NCBI GenBank assembly: GCA_036435485.1
Contig: CM071598.1
Span: 121,460,148-121,524,147 of the forward strand
DNA length: 64,000 nt
DNA from: Saposhnikovia divaricata
Lineage: Eukaryota > Streptophyta > Magnoliopsida > Apiales > Apiaceae
Direction: 5' to 3'
Positions within the stretch are counted from its first letter, which is position 1; every line of letters starts with the position of its first letter. Of this stretch, positions 55,030-63,519 are shown piece after piece. The notes under the pieces are model-generated. The model saw only the letters and a program-made list of their open reading frames with translations. It did not search any database and was not told the DNA's origin. The position numbers and the translations under genes were made by a program.

Positions 55030-56113
55030 AGTGTTTATTAACTTTCGTACGGTTTTATCGTCGAAGAAATCATTCAAAAAAATTATTCAGTGAATCTGGA
55101 TCGTGCCTCGTAATAGGAAGTATCACTTTTACTACGTTTTTGTTAAAAATCTCGTACAACCTGACCTTTTTATTTTTTGATTATTTTTTCCCAACACTAA
55201 ATTGAGTGTTTATTAACTTTCGTACAGTTCAATCGTCGAAGAAATCATTCAAAAAAATTATACATTGAATTTGGATCGTGCCTCGTTAAAGGAAGTAGCA
55301 CTTTTACTACGTTTTTGTTAAAATCTCGTACAACCCTACCTTTTTTATTTTTGATTATTTTTTACCAACACTAAAATGAGTGTTTATTAACTTTCGTACG
55401 GTTCGATCGTCAAAGAAATCATTCAAAAAAATTATTTAGTGAATCTGGATCGTGCATCGTTATAGGAAGTAGCACTTTTACTACGTTTTTGTTAGAATCT
55501 CGTACAACCCGACCTTTTTATTTTTTGATTATTTTTTCCCAACACTAGAATGAGTGTTTATTAACTTTCTTACAGTTCGATCATCGAAGAAATCATTCCA
55601 AAAAATTATTCAATGAATCTGGTCGTGCACCATTATAGGAAGCAATACTTTTACTACGTTTTTGTTAAAATCTCGTACAACCCGACCTTTTTATTTTTTG
55701 ATTATTTTTTCCCAAAACTAGAATGAGTTTCTATTAACTTTCGTATGGTTTGATCATCGAAGAAATCATTCAAAAAAATTATTCAGTGAATCTAGATCGT
55801 GCCTCGTTGTAGGAAGTAGTACTTTTACTACGTTTTTGTTAAAATCTCGTACAACCCGACCTTTTTTTTTCCCAACACTAAATTTAGTGTTTATTAACTT
55901 TCGTACAATTCGATCATCGAAGAAATCATTCAATAAAATTATTCAGTGAATCTGGGTCGTGTCTCGTTATAGGAAGTAGCACTTTTACTATGTTTTTGTT
56001 AAAATTGCATACAACCCGACCTTTTTATTTTTTGATTATTTTTTCCCAACACTAAAATGAGTGTTTATTAACTTTCGTACGGTTCAATCGTCGAAGAAAT
56101 CATTCAATAAAAT
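55030..56113 (+). repeat. Diverged satellite monomers at the array edge
   Basis: About six monomers carry many private changes, such as TTTCTATTAAC, GGTCGTGCACCATTATAGGAAGC, GTTAAAATTGCATAC, and a deletion that fuses GACCTTTTTTTTTT to CCCAACAC near 55,860. They fit none of the HOR units inside the array. Higher divergence at the margin is the usual pattern for satellites homogenised by unequal exchange. The final monomer is interrupted at CATTCAATAAAAT, about 20 bp into its sequence. Confidence 0.8.
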
Positions 56114-56559
56114 TGTAACAGCCCTAGATCCTGGGTCAGGGATCCGGTCGTTACGGACTCAATATCCATCCACAAAATCAACATAAACTTAATTATAATC
56201 TTGTGACTCCAAAACAATAACATAAAACACACTCGTTATAGTCCCAAAGATTAAATCAGAGTAACTAATGAATAATATTAATCATAAGTTTGAGTTTTAC
56301 AACCCAAAAGAAGTACAATTTAACTATTACATACTGTTTGCCATCGATAAATATGTCCGATACTTAAAAACTGAAAACTAGCATACCAATATCTTCCTCC
56401 GCAGCACTGGTAGCTTCATCAGCGGGTAACTCTCTGACGGCTCCCATGCTCTTGCACCGAGTGCGCCTGGGATGGGCCATCTGCTCTAGCTGTTGTTGTG
56501 ATATAATAAATAAAGCAAAGGTGAGCAATAGCCCACCAACAATAGTATATATAACTGAG

Positions 56560-56605
<46 letters not shown>

Positions 56606-57184
56606 TTCAAAAGTACTTTTGAAACCATATGCCATGCATTAACGAACATAGTGCCAGTATAACATGAAAGATGAATTTACAAGGAAATTCAGATTATATA
56701 TATTCTGTAGACATATCTGTTTTGCAAAGATATGAGCAAGATATCGACATGTATCATAAAAGAGCATATTGCAGGAAAACATTGCAATCCCAATTTTGAA
56801 TGTTTTTCAAACCCCTGTCAACCTGAAAGAAGTCTCTTCGATACGTGTTGTAGGAAATTCCCAATTTGGGAGATGAACTAATACTGGAGTTATCACGCGT
56901 TAGCTGTCCCAACCTCCGATGATCAGTCGTAGGTGGTACAGACCAATATAGTTTACTACCGGTAGAAGGAAGAACTGATGGATTTGCTTGTCCACCGCCC
57001 TTAATAGTAACTCCCTGGCCAATGGTTGGGCCTTGTGATGGACTGCGCGATTCGGCCGCTTACACACGACTCCTAGTTCGAATAAATCCATGACTCTGAA
57101 ACGTAAAGTTCGTTCCCCTTTCCCCAATTATAATACTCATTGATAATACTCCACAAAGTAGTCGTATCTAGTTGGAAAGGAAAA
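56114..57184 (+). mobile_element. Probable Ty3/gypsy-type LTR or LTR fragment interrupting the satellite
   Basis: The satellite breaks off inside a monomer and new sequence starts with TGTAACAGCCCTAGATCC. A GTAAC/GTTAC inverted pair closes the first 40 bp, which also hold GGGATCCGG. TGTAACA followed by a C-rich run and a GGATCCGG/GTTAC segment is a start I associate with plant Ty3/gypsy LTRs. The five bases before it, AAAAT, would be the target-site duplication, but the other end is not visible because the copia element interrupts the sequence at 57,184. The region has no convincing reading frame; a 75-codon frame on the minus strand has no recognisable domain. An AAAGGTGAGC sequence near 56,517 resembles a splice donor. 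The class assignment is from end sequence only. Confidence 0.45.
56565..56602. repeat. (AT)19 microsatellite
   Basis: A perfect run of 38 bases of alternating A and T lies in the putative LTR region. It is a probable length-polymorphic site and could extrude a cruciform. Confidence 0.98.
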
Positions 57185-57334
57185 TGTTAAATATAATTGA
57201 TGTGGTTAATATCAGTGTTTAAGTTTTATAGGGAAAAACAAAGTTTAACTTAAAACAGGAAGCAGCCAGAGTTTAGTTAAACTCTGACAGTTGAAAGCTT
57301 GACAGAGTTTGCTATACGCTGACAATGGAAGCTC

Positions 57335-57358
57335 GACAGAGTTTAGTTAAACTCTGTC
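57335..57358. promoter_or_regulatory. 24-bp palindrome in the LTR
   Basis: Two perfect 11-bp arms (GACAGAGTTTA and its complement) flank a 2-bp spacer. A shorter version of the same palindrome lies at 57,268-57,285. It could be a hairpin or a dimeric protein-binding site in the upstream half of the LTR; the function is unknown. Confidence 0.8.
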
Positions 57359-57553
57359 TGGAGGAAGCGCGTCTCCAGTCAACAGTGATTAAAGATTAAT
57401 TGAAGATAATTATGGAAGCAATATCTTTACAGATTGGATAGCTGTTAAAGAGATTGAGTTGACTTAGGAGATGTGTAGCAATCATAATTGATAACATTTG
57501 TATAGCTGATTTATAGGCGAATCAATTATCGATTGTATGTAGCTATATATCTT

Positions 57554-57561
57554 TATAAATA
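57554..57561 (+). promoter_or_regulatory. TATA box of the LTR promoter
   Basis: TATAAATA lies 189 bp before the LTR end. Transcription would be expected to start roughly 30 bp downstream, placing the R region near 57,590. The position is typical of copia LTRs; the start site itself is inferred. Confidence 0.65.
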
Positions 57562-57751
57562 CAGTTAGGTTAACCCTAGAAAGGTATCGATCGTGTAACA
57601 CATTATCTTTCATTGTAACCTAAGCAGCTCTCTGTGATATTTTACAACACTGAGAGAGAAGTTAATTCCAAACAGTTTTTAAAGCTTTTAAAGAACTTAT
57701 TGTTATTCTCTCATACTTAGTTGATTATAAGTGTGTATTCGGCCTAACAAT

Positions 57752-57763
57752 TGGTATCAGAGC
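57752..57763 (+). other. Primer-binding site (initiator methionine tRNA)
   Basis: TGGTATCAGAGC lies two bases after the LTR end. This 12-mer is the usual plant copia site complementary to the 3' end of initiator tRNA-Met, which primes minus-strand synthesis. Confidence 0.95.
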
Positions 57764-57816
57764 TTAATCTGTTAATTTAATACAGTTTAAGATCCACACA
57801 CACACAACTATAATCA

Positions 57817-60087
57817 ATGGCAGAAATTCCTCCTCCAACATCAGGCTCTAGTTCTGAGAAGGCTCAACCTGCAACTGTGAGTCGATATGAGACAATCAGG
57901 GTTCCTATTTTTAAGCCAGCAGAATACTCAACCTGGAAGGTGAAAATAGCTATGTTTCTGGAGGCTACAGATCCAGAATATCTTGACAGAATTTATGAAG
58001 GCCCTCATAAGCCTACAAAATTATCTGTTGTTGCTGCTGGACAGGAAGCTAAATCAATTCCAAAGGAGAAGAAAGATTTGACTCCTGAGGACATTTCATC
58101 CATTGGTAAGAATGCAAAGGTTAGACATCTGCTTCATAGTTCATTGGATAATGTTATGTCTAACAAAGTGATCAATTGTAAAACTGCAAAAGAGATCTGG
58201 GATGCTCTAGAGGTCAGATGTCAGGGAACTGCTGCAATCAAGAAGAATAGAAGGAACATACTCACACAGGAGTATGAACACTTTGAGGCTAAATCTGAAG
58301 AATCAATGACAGAAACCTTTGATAGATTCTGTAAGCTACTTAGTGATCTGTCACTGGTTAATAAAGAATATGATCTAGAAGATTCAAATCTCAAGTTTCT
58401 TCTTTCTCTACCTGAAAAGTGGGATGTTAAGACAACCACTATTAGAGACAACTATGATCTGGCTGATACTGATATTGATGAGATCTATGGGTTGCTCAAG
58501 ACTCATGAACTAGAAATGGAACAGAGAAGCATAAGATCAGGCCGAAAGTCAAAATCTGTTGCTCTAAGAGTTGAAGAAAGACCCTCAAAGAAGGAAGCAT
58601 CAAGGAAGAAGGCAAAAGGAAAAGCTTTGGTCATTCATTCTGAAAGTGAGTCATCAAACTCTGATGTTGACTAAAATACAGATGGATCATCTGATTCTGA
58701 AGATGATGAGGAAATGATGCAAATGGCTGCTTTGATGGAAAAGACTTTCAAGAAGATGGGATTCAAGAACTTCAAGAAAGGAAAGAGATTCTCCAAGAAT
58801 GATTCAAAGTTTGACAGGAAGAATTTCAGCAAATCTGAGAGAAAGGATACCAAATCTGGGAAAAGAGACAAGTCTGAGATTCAATGCTACAAGTGTAAGG
58901 AGATGGGTCACTATGCTCCTGAGTGCAAGAAGGGTAAAACTGATAAGGCACTCTTCACTAAAGGCAGAGATTGGGCAGACACCTCTGACTCAGATGAGGA
59001 TGTGAACTATGCTCTCATGGTTACTACTGTTGATGAAGCTAAAGATTCTGAAAACAAGGTACCTCTAACTACCTATGCTTATAATACTGATGATATAACT
59101 GAATTAAGAATATATCTTAAGGCATTGCATATCAGTTATAGGGATCAGACTTTAGAGAATGAGAGAATCAAAACTGAGAATTTTGAACTCAAAGAGAGAA
59201 ATAAGGTTGTAGAAGAGAAACTTGCTAACATGCAGCAAGTTCAAAAGGAGAGAGATGATGCTGTCTATCTTGAACAAGAGTTGTTAAGTAAGTATAAACA
59301 ACTAGAATCTGAATTGGAAAAGGCAAATCACATTATTAAAACTTGGACTCGCTCAGGAAAAGACACTCAAGAAGTTTTTCAATCTGACATTGTAGGTCTA
59401 GGTTATTCTGAGGAAGATGAACTTAGGTTTCAGAATACAGTCAAGATTAGACCACCTCTTCCACCTAAGAAATTTGGAACATTTGTTAATGGAATAAGTG
59501 AACCTAGGTTTGAAGGTGGAAAAGAAGCTGTTAAGAAAGAACCAGTAAAAACTAGTGTTAAACAGGTTAATATTGGTTTAATGATAGATAAACAACTTAA
59601 GCATAAGCTTAAGGAGTTAAAATCTGTTAAGAAACAGAAAGTGTCTAGAAAGAACAGAAATGGTAAAGTAGGCATCACTCAAGGTAATTATCCAATGCTT
59701 GCTACTTTACCTCCAAGAAAGACATGTCACAACTGTGGTAGCACTAACCATCTTGCTAGTTTTTGTAGAAAGAAGAAAGACATTAATTCTTTACCTTCCA
59801 AGTCTGAAGTAAAGAAAGATAATGTTAGAACTAGGCCACAGACTTTATGCAAACACTGTGGAAGCACTTGGAATTCTATTTATACTTGCAGAAATTATCA
59901 TGCTATTTATCATAATTACTATGAACTAAAACCTAATCTGAAATGGGTTAGAGTTAATTCTGCAAGTGCAAACTCTGATAAAGTTAGCTTAAACTCTGAT
60001 AGTGTAAATTCCGCTGCTAAAGCTAACAAAATTAAGAAAGCCAAAGGATCCAAGCAAGTCTGGATCCTTAAATCTAATCCTCAGTAA
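57817..60087 (+). pseudogene. gag: Copia gag (capsid/nucleocapsid), interrupted by one stop
   Basis: This is the structural protein of the virus-like particle. The ATG at 57,817 lies 67 bp after the LTR. The frame runs 757 codons to TAA at 60,085, broken by TAA at 58,672-58,674 (codon 286), after which the same frame continues. Residues about 27-50 (FKPAEYSTWKVKI) match the N-terminal DUF4219-like segment, and residues 100-235 look like the UBN2 copia gag domain. A CX2CX4HX4C zinc knuckle starts at residue 357 (58,885-58,926). A charged coiled coil spans about 429-510. A second perfect knuckle is at 637 (59,725-59,766), and a third at 678 (59,848-59,889) has Asn where His is expected. The unusual length and extra knuckles suit SIRE-like elements. 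Pol follows in another frame. Confidence 0.9.
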
Positions 60088-60127
60088 TTGTTTATGATTA
60101 CAGGGCATCAGGGAAAGTATCCTAGTC

Positions 60128-61796
60128 GTGGACAGTGGATGTTCAGGACACATGACTGGAAATAAAGCCCTCCTATCAGAGTATGTGGAAAAGGCTGGCC
60201 CAAAAGTTTCCTATGGAGATGGCAACATAGGACATACTCTGGGATATGGCAATATTAATCTTGGAAGTGTCATCATCACAAATGTAGCTCTGGTTCCAGG
60301 ACTCAAGCATGATCTGCTATCTGTGAGTCAAATCTGTGACAGAGGTTTTCATGTAGATTTTCAACCTGAATACTGTGAGGTTATCAGCAAAACCACAGGG
60401 AAAGTTGTTTTAGTTGGACAAAGGCGCAACAATATCTATGAAGCAAGCTTGCTGACAAACTCTGATGGAAAAACTATGTGCCTGTCAACAAGAATATCAA
60501 ATGAAGAGAGTTGGAAGTGGCATAAGAAACTCTCTCATTTGAATCTGAACAACATCAATGAGCTGATAAGAAAGGATCTTGTTAGAGGACTTCCAAAGTC
60601 TTTGTTAAATGTTGATGGTCTGTGTGATTCATGTCAAAAGGCCAAACAGAGGAAGACTTCTTTCAAGAGCAAGTCTGAATCTTCAATTGTTGATCCATAT
60701 CATCTTTTACATGTTGATCTTTTTGGACCAGTGAATGTCTTGTCAATTGGAAGGAAGAAATATGCTCTAGTCATTGTTGATGAATATACCAGATACACTT
60801 GGGTGTATTTTCTTGCAAAGAAGGATGAAACTGCATTAACTCTGATGGAGCATGTAAAGCTACTGGACAAAGGATCAAAACACAAAGTCAAAATAATCAG
60901 AAGTGATAATGGAACTGAATTCAGAAATGCAACAATGGAAGAATTATGCAAGAACAGAGGATTGAAGCGTCAAAATAATCAGAAGTGATAATGGAACTGA
61001 ATTCAGAAATGCAACAATGGAAGAATTATGCAAGAACAGAGGATTGAAGCAAGAGTTTTTTGCACCTGGTACACCACAGCAAAATGGTGTAGTTGAGATG
61101 AAGAACAGAACCTTGATAGAAGCTACCAGAACTATGCTTGATGAAGCAAAATTGCCAACCTATTTCTGGGCAAAAGCAGTTCAAACTGCTTGTTTTACTC
61201 AAAATGCAACACTGATCAACAAGCATGGAAAAACACCATATGAGATGGTGAGGGAAAAGAAGCCAAACCTGAAATATTTTCATATTTTTGGGTTCAAATG
61301 CTTTGTGTTGAAAAATCATCCTGAACAGTTGACCAAATTTGAGTTGAAAGCAGATGAAGGAATTTTTGTTGGCTATCCAGTGTCAACCAAGGCATTCAGA
61401 GTTTATAATCTGAGAACAAAGGTGATTATGGAATCTATTCATGTGTCATTTGATGACAAGAAAATCACTGGACTTGAAGATGTTGATGAACATGATCAGT
61501 TGCATATCAAAAATGAAGATCTAATCTCTGATGAAATAAACTCTGATGACACTAATCCAACAAACTCTGTTGATGCAAACTCTGAACCTCTACTGGTACA
61601 CACAGAAGAAATAGTACATTCAGAACAAAGAGGAGAACCGGTTGAGGGGGAGCATGATCATAGTGATGACTCAAATTCTGATAGTGAGTCAACGGAAAAA
61701 TCTGGATCAAACTCAAACTCTGATGACTCAAACTCTAAAAGTCTAAAGTCTGATAGTTCAAACTCTGTCAAATTCAGGGGGAGCCTCAGAGAATGA
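60128..61796 (+). pseudogene. pol: Copia pol, part 1: aspartic protease and integrase, frameshifted
   Basis: The protease active site Asp-Ser-Gly is at 60,131-60,139, followed by a GAG-pre-integrase segment. The HHCC zinc-binding domain has His at 60,521 and 60,536, and Cys at 60,623 and 60,632. The DDE core has Asp at 60,716 (HVDLFGP), Asp at 60,905 (SDNGTEF) and Glu at 61,095 (NGVVEMKNRT). An 82-bp tandem duplication after 60,968 shifts the frame and stops it at 60,988; the second duplicate resumes in another frame from 61,017. After the core come the GIFVGYP segment and an Asn/Ser/Asp-rich acidic linker, and the frame ends at 61,796 after a one-base shift near 61,765-61,780. No upstream ATG exists: the protease normally derives from a Gag-Pol precursor, and the frame change after 60,087 is either a lineage feature or decay. 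Confidence 0.9.
60887..61050 (+). repeat. 82-bp tandem duplication inside the integrase core
   Basis: Bases 60,887-60,968 are repeated directly at 60,969-61,050. The duplicated segment starts GTCAAAATAATCAG and ends GAGGATTGAAGC, and it contains the SDNGTEF motif with the second catalytic Asp. Since 82 is not a multiple of three, it shifts the frame. The copies look identical, so the event is recent compared with the element's other damage. Confidence 0.97.
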
Positions 61797-63519
61797 AGAA
61801 AGGCAACAATATGATCAGGAGAACATTGATCAAGGGGGAGGATCAACTGTTGACAAAAGTTATTTACCTTCTGCTAGGAAATGGACAAAATCTCATACAC
61901 CTGATTTAATAATTGGAGATCCAGATGCAAAAGTTAGGACAAGAAGTGCTACAACAAATGAATGTCTGTTTCATGCATTTCTATCCAAATCTGAACCAAA
62001 GAAAGTGGAAGAAGCTCTTCAAGATGCTGACTAGATAACAGCAATGCAGGAGGAGTTAAATGAATTTGAGAGAAATGAAGTATGGACCCTTGTACCTAGA
62101 CCAAAGAATAGATCTGTTGTTGGTACTAGATGGGTTTTCAGAAACAAAACTGACAGTGATGGGGTTGTTACAAGAAACAAGGCCAGAATTGTGGCCAAAG
62201 GCTATTCACAGCAAGAAGGCATAGACTATGATGAAACTTTTGCTCCAGTTGCAAGGTTGGAGGCAATAAGAATCTTTCTAGCATATGCTTCTCACAAGAA
62301 ATTCAAGGTTTTTCAGATGGATGTGAAAAGTGCTTTTCTGAATAGAAAACTTGAAGAAGAAGTGTTTGTTGAACAACCACCAGGATTTGTAGATCCCAAG
62401 TATCCAGATTATGTCTACAGGCTTGACAAGGCACTCTATGGACTTAAGCATGCACCAAGAGCATGGTATGAAACTCTGGCTCAATTTCTTTTAGAAAGTG
62501 GGTTCAACAGAGGTACAATTGATAAAACCTTGTTCTACTTCAATCTTGGTAGTGATCTGTTATTAGTTCAAATATATGTAGATGACATAATCTTTAGATC
62601 TACTAATGATAAACTCTGTAAGAAGTTTGCCAAGCTCATGCAGTCCAGTTATCAAATGAGCATGATAGGAGAGCTCAGTTATTTTCTAGGGCTATAGGTG
62701 AAGCAAACAGATGATGGAATCTTTATCAATCAAGCAAAATATACCAGAAATATTCTCAAGAAATTTGGCATGCTTGACTGCTCATCTGCAACAACTCCCA
62801 TGACAACAGCAACAAAGTTGGATAGAGACACAGGTTCACCAGTGGATATGACAAACTATAGAGGAATGATTGGGTCTCTTCTTTATCTAACAACTAGCAG
62901 ACCTGACATCATGTATGCAATATGTCTTTGTGCAAGATTTCAGGCAGATCCAAGAGAACCACATCTAACAGCTGTGAAGAGAATTTTCAAATATCTTAAG
63001 GGAACCATAACTTTAGGTTTGTGGTATCCAAGAGAATCAGACTTCAAGCTTCTTGGTTACTCTGATGCAGACTTTGCAGGCTGTAAGATAGACAGAAAAA
63101 GTACTAGTGGAAGTTGTCAATTTCTTGGTGATAGACTTGTTTCTTGGTACAGCAAGAAACATAAATCAATCTCTACATCTACAGCTAAAGCAGAGTATAT
63201 TGCTGCTGGTAGCTGTTGTGCACAGATTTTGTGGATGAAGAATCAATTACTGGATTATGGATTGAGGTACAGTAAAATACCTATTTACTGTGATAATCAA
63301 AGTGCTATTGCTATGACAGGTAATCCAGTACAGCATTCAATGACCAAGCACATCAGCATAAGGTACCATTTTATCAGAGAACATGTAGAGGAAGGAAATA
63401 TTGAGCTTCATTTTGTGTCTACAGAATAACAGCTTGCAGATATCTTCACCAAGCCATTGAGTGAAGCTGTATTTACAAGGCTGGTAAATGAACTAGGGAT
63501 GGTCTCTGGCTTTGACTAG
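61774..63519 (+). pseudogene. pol: Copia pol, part 2: reverse transcriptase and RNase H, three in-frame stops
   Basis: This frame picks up the linker after the shift near 61,774 (SARKWTKSHTPDLII segment) and runs to TAG at 63,517. In-frame stops lie at 62,032 (TAG, where related elements have Trp), 62,695 (TAG) and 63,427 (TAA). Reverse transcriptase (RVT_2 type) starts near EVWTLVPRPKNRSVVGTRW and holds the catalytic YVDD at 62,575-62,586. RNase H follows: SDADFAG at about 63,061, DRKSTSGSC, AEYIAA, CDNQSAIAM and the KHISIRYHFIREHV segment, ending in the ADIFTKPL tail. Apart from the stops the frame is intact, so the domains are full length. The protein would copy the element's RNA into cDNA inside the particle. 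Confidence 0.93.

Larger units (their letters stand above)
50560..55030 (+). repeat. HOR domain H: 2,209-bp unit, two copies
   Basis: Markers are repeated once at a fixed offset: the short-monomer junction GATTCGAAG at 50,935 and 53,144 (2,209 bp), ATTTTCTTCC at 51,581 and 53,790 (2,209 bp), and CCCAACACTAGAATGAG at 52,634 and 54,841 (2,207 bp). The unit equals twelve full monomers plus one 119-bp monomer. Copies differ by scattered substitutions, more than in domains A or D, so this duplication looks older. Confidence 0.9.
1..56113 (+). repeat. 174-bp tandem satellite array (about 320 monomers)
   Basis: Head-to-tail copies of one AT-rich monomer fill this whole stretch. The anchor word GAAATCATTC falls at 13, 187, 361 and 536, then about every 174 bp to the end; all copies have the same orientation and no unrelated insertion was seen. 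A consensus monomer reads from GAAATCATTC through an A7 tract, GGATCGTGCCTCG, TTTTACTACG, TCTCGTACAACCCGACC, two T-rich tracts around GATTA, and TTCGTACGGTTCGATCG. By hand the consensus is about 33% GC (31 C, 26 G) with ten CpG sites. Plant centromeric satellites are commonly 150-180 bp, so a centromeric or pericentromeric array is the likely identity; this is inference from length and organisation. No open frame in it looks like a gene. The array is cut at the left edge of the window and ends at a retroelement-like junction on the right. Confidence 0.97.
57185..57749 (+). repeat. 5' LTR of the copia element (565 bp)
   Basis: The boundaries are set by the 5-bp terminal inverted repeat TGTTA...TAACA, the standard TG...CA ends, and by the primer-binding site starting two bases after the right end. 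The LTR holds three CAGAGTTT/AAACTCTG inverted pairs in its first third, and a TATA box about 190 bp before its end. The right boundary is firm. The left boundary rests on the inverted repeat alone, because the 3' LTR is not available for comparison. Confidence 0.82.

Noticed and set aside
1..56113. CENP-B box in the satellite
   Set aside because: TTCGTACGGTTCGATCG resembles it superficially but lacks the essential A and CGGG at the required spacing.
1..56113. CRISPR array or rDNA spacer as the explanation of the repeats
   Set aside because: Repeats are contiguous with no unique spacers, and there is no rRNA sequence; a tandem satellite explains everything.
56900..57127. A 75-codon frame on the minus strand in the putative gypsy-like LTR
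   Set aside because: No recognisable domain or coding signature, and it sits in sequence that looks like LTR.
58221..61846. Minus-strand and alternate-frame open stretches of 62 to 97 codons across gag-pol
   Set aside because: Shadows of the copia polyprotein, which has clear motifs in the plus-strand frames.
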